Source: an uncultured Oscillospiraceae bacterium (lineage in GTDB: Bacteria > Bacillota > Clostridia > Oscillospirales > Oscillospiraceae). From it: a DNA stretch of 19,072 bases. Shown here piece after piece: positions 6,629 through 14,243 of the stretch. The first letter of the stretch is position 1. Every line of letters begins with the position of its first letter. The notes beneath the pieces are model-generated. The model saw nothing but the letters and a program-made list of their open reading frames with translations, searched no databases and was not told the origin of the DNA. The DNA lies in contig CAJOCV010000011.1 in the NCBI GenBank assembly GCA_905233785.1, forward strand, positions 1 to 19,072, in the 5' to 3' direction. Made by a program: the position numbers and the translations under genes.

Positions 6629-8758
6629 ATGAGCAGAAAACTAATCAATCCCAACCGGATCGCCGTAATGGCGGTGCTGCTGATCGCCATTCTTTCGATC
6701 TACCTGGTCAGGCTTTATAACCTCCAGATTGTAGAAGGCGAAAAATATTATAACCAGGCTACGGCCATCAGCGAGACGCAGCGCACTGTGACCGCGGCTC
6801 GCGGCAATATTCTCGACCGCTACGGTCGCGTGCTGGTGAGCAACAAGGAATGCTATAATCTCAAGATCGACGTGACGAAGCTCTTCGCCAATGAGGATCC
6901 CAACGCCACCATTCTCCAACTGGTGAAGCTGGTGCAGAGCTTTGGCGACACCTATACGGACGATCTGCCCGTCAGCATGGAGCCTCCCTTTACCTATAAC
7001 GAGAACATGACCGAGATCCAGCGCACGATGCTGAGCGCCTATTTCAAGGATAAGGGCAAGGCGCTGCCGGAAAATCCCACGGCGGTGGAGCTTCTGAGCT
7101 ATATGCGTACCCGCTATGAGATCGACAACAGCTACACCTCCGAGGAGATGCGCATGATCGCGGGCGTGCGTTATTCCATCAACGTGCGCTACGCGGTCAA
7201 TACGGCGGAGTATATGTTCGTTGAGGACGCGAGCATGGAGCTCATTTCGTCCATCATGGAAAACAAGCTCAACGGCATCGAGGTGGAGCGCGCCTTTCTC
7301 CGCGACTACGGCACGCCCTATGCGGCGCATCTGCTGGGCTATGTTGGCCTGATGACGCAGGAAGAGTTTGAGCGCTACTCCCTGCTCGACTACGCAAACG
7401 ACGCCGTCGTCGGTAAGGACGGTATAGAATACGCGTTTGAGACCGACCTGCACGGCAAAGACGGGGAAGTGATCGAGTACCGCAACGCGGCCGGTACGAT
7501 CCTCTCCACGGTATACCTGCAAGACCCCGAGCCGGGGCACCACATCTATCTTTCCATCGACATCGCCCTGCAGGAGCAGGTGGAGAAGATCCTTGCGCAC
7601 GGCATCAATATTATGCGCTCAGACCGCTCCCAGCTGCGTGCCGAGCGTACCGCGGCGGGGGAGTACGACCCGGAGACCAAGGACGAGATCACCGGCGCCG
7701 CCATCGTGGTGGTGGATACGAGAACCGGCGAGCCGCTCGCGATCGCAAGCTGGCCCACCTTCGATGTGTCCACGATCATTGAAAAGTACGCGGAGCTGCT
7801 CGAAACCCCCAACGCCCCGCTCTTTAACCGGGCGCTCATGGGCGCTTACGCCCCCGGCTCCACCTTCAAGCCCTGCGTCGCCATGGCTTGCCTGACGGAG
7901 GGCATCATCAACACCGAGTTTAAGGTCAAGTGTGAAGGCGTGTTCACCCGCTACGCGGCGGAAGGCTACGCGCCTGAGTGCTGGATCTGGCGCGCAAGCT
8001 CCAATCCCAACGAGCACTGGACGCACGGCGAGGATAACGTCACCGCCGCCCTGCGCGACTCCTGCAACTACTTCTTCTACACGATCAGCCACGAGCTGGG
8101 GATTGACGATATGGGCACCTACGCCCATGCCTTCGGCCTCGGCGTTCCTACCGGTATCGAGCTGGTGGAGACCGTCGGCAACATGTCTAACACCGCCAAC
8201 CATGCCGATTACACCGGCACTACCTGGCGTATCGGTGACACGCTGCAGGCAGGCATCGGTCAGTCCGACTCGATCTTCTCCCCGCTGCAGATCGCGGAAT
8301 ACTGCGCCACCGTCGCAAACTCCGGCTACCGGCACTCCGCCTCCATCCTCAAGGCCATCCGCAGTTATGATTACAGCGAGGTGCTCTACGAGCGCGAGAC
8401 CGAGGTGCTGAGCGTTGTCCAGTCCGACGAATGGAACTGGGACGCGGTGCATGAGGGCATGCATCAGGTGCTGCACGACTGGTCTGTCAACGCGGCCAAC
8501 GCCGAGTGGTGGGTGGACTGCGCCTGGGATGTGGCCGGCAAGACCGGAACCGCGCAGAAGGGTGAGAAGATCACCAACGACGGTATTTTCATGTGCTATG
8601 CTCCCTTTGATGATCCGGAAGTCGCCATCGCGGTGGTGGTCGAGCGCGGCGGCAGCGGCGCAAGCACCCAGTTCATGGCGCGCCAGGTTATGGATGCCTA
8701 TATCAACATCAAAAGCTACCGCGACAACTCCGAGTCGGAGATGGCGCTGCTCAAATGA
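6629..8758 (+). CDS. mrdA: Class B penicillin-binding protein 2 (elongasome transpeptidase)
   Basis: 709-aa class B PBP that cross-links peptidoglycan during cell elongation. A short cytoplasmic tail and one membrane anchor (about 11-29) are followed by the dimerisation/pedestal domain with RGNILDRYGRVL (58-69) and the transpeptidase domain (about 300-690). Catalytic motifs are STFK (411-414, acyl-serine S411), SCN (478-480) and KTG (638-640). Placement directly after mreC and mreD identifies it as the PBP2/MrdA type rather than the divisome PBP3 type. The start at 6629 follows AAGGAAAGG with 9 bases of spacing. A longer in-frame reading from 6521 would translate the repeat and is rejected. 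Insertions around 85-215 make the pedestal longer than in E. coli PBP2. Confidence 0.92.
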   Translation: MSRKLINPNRIAVMAVLLIAILSIYLVRLYNLQIVEGEKYYNQATAISETQRTVTAARGNILDRYGRVLVSNKECYNLKIDVTKLFANEDPNATILQLVKLVQSFGDTYTDDLPVSMEPPFTYNENMTEIQRTMLSAYFKDKGKALPENPTAVELLSYMRTRYEIDNSYTSEEMRMIAGVRYSINVRYAVNTAEYMFVEDASMELISSIMENKLNGIEVERAFLRDYGTPYAAHLLGYVGLMTQEEFERYSLLDYANDAVVGKDGIEYAFETDLHGKDGEVIEYRNAAGTILSTVYLQDPEPGHHIYLSIDIALQEQVEKILAHGINIMRSDRSQLRAERTAAGEYDPETKDEITGAAIVVVDTRTGEPLAIASWPTFDVSTIIEKYAELLETPNAPLFNRALMGAYAPGSTFKPCVAMACLTEGIINTEFKVKCEGVFTRYAAEGYAPECWIWRASSNPNEHWTHGEDNVTAALRDSCNYFFYTISHELGIDDMGTYAHAFGLGVPTGIELVETVGNMSNTANHADYTGTTWRIGDTLQAGIGQSDSIFSPLQIAEYCATVANSGYRHSASILKAIRSYDYSEVLYERETEVLSVVQSDEWNWDAVHEGMHQVLHDWSVNAANAEWWVDCAWDVAGKTGTAQKGEKITNDGIFMCYAPFDDPEVAIAVVVERGGSGASTQFMARQVMDAYINIKSYRDNSESEMALLK

Positions 8759-8794
8759 GCGTACAGCGCGTATAGTTTAATAATTTTAATTGTT
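8744..8794 (+). terminator. Possible terminator overlapping the end of the PBP gene
   Basis: GCGCTG (8744-8749) pairs with CAGCGC (8764-8769), with an inner CTC-AAAT-GAG stem that includes the stop codon. A T-rich stretch (8771-8794) follows. The U-run is interrupted, so termination may be partial. It sits just before the next promoter, where transcription of the mre cluster should end. Confidence 0.35.
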
Positions 8795-8821
8795 GCATGG
8801 TGAGAGAATTCGGAGTATAAT
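8793..8821 (+). promoter_or_regulatory. Sigma-A promoter for the MGS-family gene
   Basis: TTGCAT (8793-8798), a 17-bp spacer and a perfect TATAAT (8816-8821) form a strong promoter, with an AT-rich stretch just upstream (8778-8792). Transcription would begin near 8828, giving a 44-nt leader. Confidence 0.8.
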
Positions 8822-8828
8822 AAACCAT

Positions 8829-8838
8829 CTCAATTGAG
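8829..8838. promoter_or_regulatory. Palindrome at the transcription start, possible operator
   Basis: CTCAATTGAG is a perfect 10-bp palindrome beginning 7 bases after the -10 box, right where RNA polymerase would start. A repressor bound here could block initiation. No regulator gene is nearby, so this is only a candidate. Confidence 0.3.
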
Positions 8839-8871
8839 CTTGATTCTTTAGACAAAGGATGTGAGTGGCAC

Positions 8872-9276
8872 ATGAATATCGCTTTGATGGCACACGACAG
8901 GAAAAAGGAATTGATGGTTCAGTTCTGCATTGCCTATTGCGGCATTTTGGCGGAGCACTCCCTTTGCGCCACCCATGTGACAGGAAAGTTGGTCTCCGAA
9001 GCGACGGGGCTTCCGATCACCCTATATCTGCACGCCGATCAGGGCGGCGCGCAGCAGATCGGGGCGCGGATTTCCTTCAACGAAATCGACCTTGTCCTCT
9101 TCTTCTGCGATCCGGCCAACCCCAAGGGCTTTGACGACATCAACAAGGTTGAACGGCTTTGTGACCAGTATCAGATCCCCTTTGCCACCAACGCCGCCAC
9201 GGCGGAGGTGCTGGTGCAGGGACTGCGCCGCGGCGACCTGGATTGGCGCAACATTGTAAACCCCCAGAAACGCTGA
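8872..9276 (+). CDS. mgsA: Methylglyoxal synthase family (MGS-domain) protein with altered active-site positions
   Basis: 134-aa single-domain protein of the MGS family, which converts dihydroxyacetone phosphate to methylglyoxal and phosphate. The match covers the whole length: NIALMAHDRKK (2-12) contains the conserved H8 and K12, then HVTGKLVSEATGLPI (35-49), GGAQQIGARI (58-67), LVLFFCDP (74-81), IPFATNAATAEVL (102-114), and the common tail LRRGDLDWRNIVNP (118-131). Compared with E. coli MgsA from memory, the catalytic base in GGDQQ (D71) is Ala (A60), and the position of H98 appears to be Phe (F87), while D80 aligns with D91. Activity as a true synthase is therefore doubtful. It is monocistronic with its own promoter. 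Ribosome-site spacing (AAAGGA, 12 bases) is longer than usual. Confidence 0.82.
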   Translation: MNIALMAHDRKKELMVQFCIAYCGILAEHSLCATHVTGKLVSEATGLPITLYLHADQGGAQQIGARISFNEIDLVLFFCDPANPKGFDDINKVERLCDQYQIPFATNAATAEVLVQGLRRGDLDWRNIVNPQKR

Positions 9277-9315
9277 GAATCGGGAGCGCTTTCCAACCCG
9301 CAAGCACGCATCTTC

Positions 9316-9338
9316 GGCGCGGCAGCACATGCCGCGCC
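9316..9338. other. Perfect 9-bp hairpin downstream of the MGS-family gene
   Basis: GGCGCGGCA (9316-9324) and TGCCGCGCC (9330-9338) form a perfect stem with a 5-nt loop, 40 bases after the MGS stop. No T-run follows on either strand, so it is not a standard intrinsic terminator. It could slow polymerase or stabilise the mRNA end. Confidence 0.5.
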
Positions 9339-9404
9339 AAAGTACTGTAATGATAGCTCCGATCAGGGCGAATGCTTGTCCCTGCAGGCTTGTAAAAGAA
9401 GAAA

Positions 9405-9466
9405 CAACCCCTCTGTCATCCGCCTTGCATGAGACGGCGGATGCCGGCCCCCCCGGAGGGGGAGCC
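9405..9466. repeat. Partial or variant copy of the hairpin repeat, upstream of hisS
   Basis: AACCCCTCTGTCATCCGCC leads into the stem CATCCGCC/GGCGGATG (9417-9424 with 9436-9443), followed by CCCCC-GGA-GGGGG. The last 17 bases (9450-9466) are identical to the end of the repeat at 6591-6607. From memory, the CCCCTCxGTCA start resembles widespread Oscillospiraceae intergenic repeats. The rest of the gap before hisS (9277-9404) has no clear promoter and no T-box signature. Confidence 0.6.
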
Positions 9467-9487
9467 TATATGGAAAGGATTTTTATT

Positions 9488-10846
9488 ATGGCAAAAGTAG
9501 CCCCGCGCACGCTCTCCGGCTTCATGGAGCTTCCGCCGAAGGAGCAGATGAAGATGGAGAAGATGATGAGCGTTCTGCGCGATACCTATTCTCTCTACGG
9601 CTTTACGCCGCTGGATACTCCAGTGATCGAATCGGCGGAGGTTCTGCTTGCCAAGGGCGGCGGCGAGACCGAGAAGCAAATCTACCGCTTCCAAAAGGGC
9701 GAGAGCGATCTTGCGCTGCGCTTTGACCTTACCGTACCGCTGGCAAAGTATGTGGCCGGGCATTACAGCGAATTAAGCTTCCCCTTCCGCCGCTACCAGA
9801 TCGGCAAGGTCTACCGCGGGGAGCGCGCGCAGCGCGGCCGCTTCCGCGAATTCTATCAGGCGGACATCGACGTGATCGGCGACGGCAAGCTGGATATTCT
9901 CAATGAGGCGGAGATCCCCGCCATCATCTATGAAACCTTCACGCGCCTGGGGCTGAAGAAGTTCAAGATCCGCGTGAATAACCGCAAGCTCTTAAACGGC
10001 TTCTACGCTATGAACGGCATGAGCGAGAAGGCCGGCGAGATCATGCGCACGGTGGACAAGCTCGACAAGATCGGCGCCTTGAAGGTCAAGCAGCTTCTCA
10101 TTGACGAGGTGAAGATGCTCCCCGACAAGAGCGAGAACGTGCTGGACTTCATGGCCATCTGCGGCACAAACGCGGAGGTCATTGAACGGCTGGAGCTGTA
10201 TCGCGGCATGGACGCGACCTTTGACCAGGGGCTTGACGAGCTGATCGTGGTGACGAAATACCTCAAGGAATTCGGCGTTCCCGAGGAAAATTTCGCGATC
10301 GACCTCACCATCGCCCGCGGCCTTGACTACTACACCGGCACGGTCTATGAGACCGAGATGACCGAGCATCCGGAGATCGGCTCCGTCTGCTCCGGCGGTC
10401 GGTATGATAACCTCGCGGAGTATTACACGGACAAGCAGCTGCCCGGCGTGGGCATCTCCATCGGACTTACCCGCCTGTTCTATGTGCTCAATGAGCAGGG
10501 GCTGTTGTCTGACGAGATCGTGACCGCCCCCTGCGACGCACTGGTGCTTCCGATGACGGAGGATTTAGCGCCCGCCGTCGCCGCCGCCACGGCGCTCAGG
10601 CAGGGCGGGGTCCGTACCCAACTCTACGGCGAGAAGAAGAAGTTCAAGGCCAAGATTGGCTATGCGGATAAGATCGGCGTCCCCTTCGCGGTGCTCCTCG
10701 GTGAGGACGAGGTGAACGAGGGCGTCGTGTCCGTCAAGAATATGCAGACCGGTGAGCAGCGGAAAATGCCCGCGGGTGACGCCGCCGCTTACATCAAAGC
10801 CGCCCTGGAAGCGCGCAGCCGCGCGGCGGTGATTTTGGAGAAATAA
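9488..10846 (+). CDS. hisS: Histidine--tRNA ligase
   Basis: 452-aa class II aminoacyl-tRNA synthetase that charges tRNA-His. Motif 2 is in YRGERAQRGRFREFYQADID (109-128), the histidine-specific loop is ARGLDYYTGTVYE (276-288), motif 3 is GVGISIGLTRLF (320-331), and the anticodon-binding domain covers about 348-440. The N-terminus reads PRTLSGFMELPP instead of the common PRGTRDxLP, and residues 57-68 read KGGGETEKQIYR. This is an alternative HisRS lineage that I recall from other Clostridia. The ATG at 9488 follows GGAAAGG with 9 bases of spacing. A longer in-frame reading from 9329 runs through the repeat and is rejected. aspS follows after 39 bases, so the two are probably co-transcribed. 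Confidence 0.93.
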   Translation: MAKVAPRTLSGFMELPPKEQMKMEKMMSVLRDTYSLYGFTPLDTPVIESAEVLLAKGGGETEKQIYRFQKGESDLALRFDLTVPLAKYVAGHYSELSFPFRRYQIGKVYRGERAQRGRFREFYQADIDVIGDGKLDILNEAEIPAIIYETFTRLGLKKFKIRVNNRKLLNGFYAMNGMSEKAGEIMRTVDKLDKIGALKVKQLLIDEVKMLPDKSENVLDFMAICGTNAEVIERLELYRGMDATFDQGLDELIVVTKYLKEFGVPEENFAIDLTIARGLDYYTGTVYETEMTEHPEIGSVCSGGRYDNLAEYYTDKQLPGVGISIGLTRLFYVLNEQGLLSDEIVTAPCDALVLPMTEDLAPAVAAATALRQGGVRTQLYGEKKKFKAKIGYADKIGVPFAVLLGEDEVNEGVVSVKNMQTGEQRKMPAGDAAAYIKAALEARSRAAVILEK

Positions 10847-10851
10847 AAATG

Positions 10852-10866
10852 TCTCCCACTGGGAGA
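10852..10866. other. Small hairpin between hisS and aspS
   Basis: TCTCCC-ACT-GGGAGA is a perfect 6-bp stem with a 3-nt loop followed by AAAAA. On the plus strand it lacks a T-run, so it should not stop transcription. Its right arm contains GGGAG, which would be the ribosome site if aspS started at GTG 10871. Confidence 0.4.
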
Positions 10867-10885
10867 AAAAGTGAGGATGTTGAAT

Positions 10886-12664
10886 ATGATGCAGTCCCGT
10901 ACCCATACCTGCAACGAGCTCCGCATGGAGCATGTGGGTCAAAAGGTCAAAATCGTCGGTTGGATGGAGAATGTGCGCGAGGTGGGCAATAACTTTGCCT
11001 TCGTCGTCGTGCGCGACTTCTACGGCACCACGCAGGTGGTCGTCGAGAACGAAGAGATGATGAAGACCGTCAAGGCCATCAACAAGGAGTCCACGATCTC
11101 CGTGGAGGGCGTCGTGCGTGAGCGCGCGAGCAAGAACCCCAAGCTCCCCACCGGCGACATTGAGGTCGTGCCGGAGAAGATCGAAGTTCTGGGTCGCTGC
11201 CGCTACAACGAGTTGCCCTTTGAAATCAACCGCAGCCGCGACGCCGACGAGGGTCAGCGTCTCAAGTACCGCTATCTCGACCTGAGAAACCCCGCCGTCA
11301 AGCAGAACATCGTTCTGCGCTGCAACGTGGTCTCCGCGCTGCGGCAGGCCATGACCGCGCACGGCTTCCTCGAGATCACGACCCCGATCCTGACCGCCTC
11401 CTCTCCCGAGGGCGCGCGCGACTACCTGGTGCCCGCAAGAAAGCACCCCGGTAAATTCTACGCGCTGCCCCAGGCGCCCCAGCAGTTTAAGCAGCTTTTG
11501 ATGACCTCCGGCTTTGACCGCTACTTCCAGATCGCGCCCTGCTTCCGCGATGAGGACGCCCGCGGCGACCGCAGCCCCGGCGAGTTTTACCAGCTCGATA
11601 TGGAGATGGCCTTCGCCACGCAGGACGATGTGTTTGCCGTCCTTGAGGACGTACTGCCCCCGATCTTTGCCAAATTCGGCACGTACAACGTGGCTTCCTC
11701 CGCGCCCTTCAAGCGCATCCCCTATCTTGAGGCGATGGAGAAATACGGCTCCGACAAGCCCGACCTGCGCATCGACCTCGTGGTGGACGACATGACCGCG
11801 CTCGTGCGGGGCGTGGACTTTGCACCCTTCGCCGAGGGGAACACCGTCAAGGCCGTCGTGGTCTCCGGCTGCTCGCTCACCCGCAAGCAGATCGACAAGC
11901 TCTGCGCGGATGTGGAGGTGCAGTCAGGCGCGAAGCCCTACTGGACGAAGGTGGAAAACGGCGCGTTTGTCGGCGGCGTCGCCAAGTTCCTGAACGATCG
12001 TTTTGACGCTATCCATGATGCGCTGCATCTGGGCGAGGGCTGCCTTGTCGCCATCGCCGCCGGCAAGCACGATCAGGCCGTCAAGACCGCCGGCGTCAGC
12101 AGAAAAATGCTGGGCGCCGCTGTTCCCGGCCATATGGATAAGGAGCGCTATGAGTTCTGCTGGATCGTGGACTTCCCGATGTACGAGATCGGGGAGGAGT
12201 CCGGCGAGCTGGAGTTCTGCCACAACCCCTTCTCCATGCCCGCGGGCGGGCTGGAGGTGCTCCTAAAGGCCGAGCGCGGCGAAATTGACCCGCTGAGCAT
12301 CACCGCCGACCAGTACGACCTTGTCTGCAACGGCGTGGAGCTTAGCTCCGGCGCGGTGCGCAACCACGATCCCGAGATCATGGTCAAGGCCTTCGAGATG
12401 GTGCGTCTCGGCGAGGAGGACGTGAAGAAGAAGTTCCCCGCCATGTACAACGCCTTCTGCTACGGCGCTCCCCCTCACGCGGGCATCGCCCCGGGCGTGG
12501 ATCGTATGGTCATGCTCCTCGCCGGGGAGGACTCCATCCGTGAGGTCATTCCCTTCCCGATGAACAAGAGCGCGCAGGACGTGATGATGGGCGCGCCCTC
12601 CGAGGTCACGCAGAAACAATTGGATGAGCTGCACATTGCAGTTGTCGGCGACGTGGAAGAATAA
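10886..12664 (+). CDS. aspS: Aspartate--tRNA ligase
   Basis: 592-aa bacterial-type class IIb synthetase that charges tRNA-Asp. It has an N-terminal OB-fold anticodon domain (about 1-105), a catalytic core interrupted by a GAD insertion (about 290-410), motif 2 around FRDEDARGDRSPGEF (220-234), and motif 3 GIAPGVDRMVMLL (533-545). The flanks of motif 2 (YALPQAPQQFKQLL, RFQIAPCF-like context, SPGEFYQLDMEM) match the form I know from alphaproteobacterial AspRS rather than Bacillus AspRS. I chose ATG 10886 because GAGG (10873-10876) lies 9 bases upstream; ATG 10877 and GTG 10871 are possible and add 3 or 5 residues. A strong terminator follows the stop. Whether it is discriminating, or also makes Asp-tRNA-Asn, cannot be read here. 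Confidence 0.93.
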   Translation: MMQSRTHTCNELRMEHVGQKVKIVGWMENVREVGNNFAFVVVRDFYGTTQVVVENEEMMKTVKAINKESTISVEGVVRERASKNPKLPTGDIEVVPEKIEVLGRCRYNELPFEINRSRDADEGQRLKYRYLDLRNPAVKQNIVLRCNVVSALRQAMTAHGFLEITTPILTASSPEGARDYLVPARKHPGKFYALPQAPQQFKQLLMTSGFDRYFQIAPCFRDEDARGDRSPGEFYQLDMEMAFATQDDVFAVLEDVLPPIFAKFGTYNVASSAPFKRIPYLEAMEKYGSDKPDLRIDLVVDDMTALVRGVDFAPFAEGNTVKAVVVSGCSLTRKQIDKLCADVEVQSGAKPYWTKVENGAFVGGVAKFLNDRFDAIHDALHLGEGCLVAIAAGKHDQAVKTAGVSRKMLGAAVPGHMDKERYEFCWIVDFPMYEIGEESGELEFCHNPFSMPAGGLEVLLKAERGEIDPLSITADQYDLVCNGVELSSGAVRNHDPEIMVKAFEMVRLGEEDVKKKFPAMYNAFCYGAPPHAGIAPGVDRMVMLLAGEDSIREVIPFPMNKSAQDVMMGAPSEVTQKQLDELHIAVVGDVEE

Positions 12665-12665
12665 T
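12636..12665 (+). promoter_or_regulatory. Possible promoter for comM spanning the aspS stop codon
   Basis: TTGCAG (12636-12641), an 18-bp spacer and AATAAT (12660-12665) resemble a promoter. Only 18 bases separate the terminator T-run from the comM start, so a separate comM promoter would have to lie before the terminator. Read-through is an equally good explanation. Confidence 0.25.
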
Positions 12666-12676
12666 CACAATGAGTA

Positions 12677-12706
12677 GGGGCGACCCTTGCGGTCGCCCTT
12701 TCTTTT
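12677..12706 (+). terminator. Intrinsic terminator after aspS
   Basis: GGGCGACC (12678-12685) pairs perfectly with GGTCGCCC (12691-12698) over a 5-nt loop, followed by TTTCTTTT. It lies 14 bases after the aspS stop and ends 18 bases before the next start codon. Confidence 0.9.
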
Positions 12707-12724
12707 GGTTACAGGAGTGATTTT

Positions 12725-14242
12725 ATGTACGCGAAAATCACATCTTTTGGTGTCAGCGGCATCGGGGGCTACCCGGTGTCGGTGGAGGTCAACATCTCCA
12801 ATGGCCTGCCGCATTTTGACATCGTGGGGCTTCCCGACGCGGCGGTGAAGGAATCGCGCGACCGGGTACACGCCGCCATCCGGAATAACGGCTTCCGCTT
12901 CCCGGTAAGCAGGCTGACCGTGAATCTCGCTCCGGCGGACAAGAAAAAGGCGGGCACGGTCTACGATCTGCCCATCCTGATCGGGATTCTCGCGGCCTCC
13001 GGGGAGATCAAAAAGCCCAAAGCGGACTGCGCCTTCCTCGGGGAGCTGTCTCTGACCGGGGAGCTTCGGCCGGTAAACGGCGCGCTGCCCATGGCGCTTG
13101 CCGCGGAGCGGGCGGGCGTGAGAAGCTTGTTCGTCCCCGCCGAGAACGCGCCGGAGGCGGCTTTCGCGGAGAACGTGGAGGTCTACCCGGTGGAGACCGT
13201 GGCACAACTTATCAAGCACCTGCGCGAGGAGGCGACGCTTTCTCCCGCGCCGCCTCCGGACATTCACGCGCTGCGTGCCCCGCTGCCGGACTTCGCGGAC
13301 GTGAAGGGACAGGAGAACGTCAAGCGCGCGCTGGAGATCGCGGCCGCGGGCGGACACAATATCCTGCTGATCGGTCCGCCGGGCGCGGGCAAGAGCATGA
13401 TGGCAAAACGCCTGCCCGGTATCCTGCCGGACATGAGCCGGGAGGAGATGATCCAGTGTACGGAAATCTGGTCGGTGGCGGGACTTACGAACCGCAGCCA
13501 TCCCATCGTCTCCACGCGCCCCTTCCGCTCGCCGCACCACACGGTGTCCGCCACGGCGCTGGCTGGCGGCGGAAGCTTCCCCAGACCCGGCGAGATCAGC
13601 CTCGCGCACAACGCGGTGCTGTTTTTAGACGAGCTGCCCGAGTTTCGCAATGAAGCCCTGGAGGTGCTGCGTCAGCCGCTGGAGGACGGACAGGTGACGG
13701 TCTCCCGCGTGGCGGGAACGGTGACCTTCCCAGCGCGCTTCATGCTGGTGTGCGCGATGAACCCCTGCAAATGCGGCTGGTACGGGCACCCCTCGGGGCG
13801 CTGCCGCTGCACGCCGCAGGAGGTGAGGCGCTACCACAGAAGCATCTCCGGCCCGCTGCTGGATCGCATCGACATGATCGTGGAGGTTCCGGCGCTCGAA
13901 TATGACGAGCTGCGGCGCAGGACGCCGGCGGAGCCGTCTGCGGCGATCAAGGAGCGCGTGAACGCCGCCCGCGCGATCCAGCACAGGCGCTATGAGGCGG
14001 AAAGCCTGTCAAACGCCCGCATGGACAGCAAGGCGATCCGAAAGTTCTGCGCGCTGGACGCGGAAGGGGAGAGCCTGATGCGTTCCGCGTTTGAGAGCAT
14101 GGGGCTCTCCGCCAGAAGCTATGACCGCATCCTGCGCGTCGCAAGAACGATCGCCGACCTCGCGGGCGCGGAGAACATTGACGCCGGACATCTGGCCGAG
14201 GCGATCCAATACAGAAGCTATGAGCTTACGGATGGGAATTAA
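12725..14242 (+). CDS. comM: YifB/ComM-family Mg-chelatase-like AAA+ ATPase
   Basis: 505-aa protein of the YifB/ComM family. Residues 1-170 form the Lon-protease-like N-terminal domain (SVEVNISNGLPHFDIVGLPD, 19-38). The AAA+ domain carries Walker A GPPGAGKS (217-224), Walker B VLFLDE (298-303) and an arginine-finger-like LLDRID (378-383). A cysteine cluster (C343, C348, C350, C360, C362) in the MNPCKCGWYG region is typical of the family, and the Mg-chelatase C-terminal domain covers about 400-500. ComM in Haemophilus and Vibrio is a branch-migration helicase that promotes integration of DNA in transformation. The role in Clostridia is not settled. AGGAG sits 7 bases before the ATG. thiI starts 1 base after the stop, so they share an mRNA. 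Confidence 0.93.
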   Translation: MYAKITSFGVSGIGGYPVSVEVNISNGLPHFDIVGLPDAAVKESRDRVHAAIRNNGFRFPVSRLTVNLAPADKKKAGTVYDLPILIGILAASGEIKKPKADCAFLGELSLTGELRPVNGALPMALAAERAGVRSLFVPAENAPEAAFAENVEVYPVETVAQLIKHLREEATLSPAPPPDIHALRAPLPDFADVKGQENVKRALEIAAAGGHNILLIGPPGAGKSMMAKRLPGILPDMSREEMIQCTEIWSVAGLTNRSHPIVSTRPFRSPHHTVSATALAGGGSFPRPGEISLAHNAVLFLDELPEFRNEALEVLRQPLEDGQVTVSRVAGTVTFPARFMLVCAMNPCKCGWYGHPSGRCRCTPQEVRRYHRSISGPLLDRIDMIVEVPALEYDELRRRTPAEPSAAIKERVNAARAIQHRRYEAESLSNARMDSKAIRKFCALDAEGESLMRSAFESMGLSARSYDRILRVARTIADLAGAENIDAGHLAEAIQYRSYELTDGN

Positions 14243-14243
14243 T

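Noticed and set aside
8861..8875. Tiny upstream ORF (GTG to TGA) overlapping the MGS start
   Set aside because: Only four codons long, and the ribosome site would be almost directly against the GTG, so it is probably chance.
9277..9487. T-box leader for hisS
   Set aside because: The conserved T-box sequence (AGGGTGGNACCGCG) and a specifier-type stem are absent. The hairpins belong to an intergenic repeat.
13400..13660. CRISPR or tandem repeats in GC-rich gene bodies
   Set aside because: No regularly spaced repeats were found here or elsewhere in the window.
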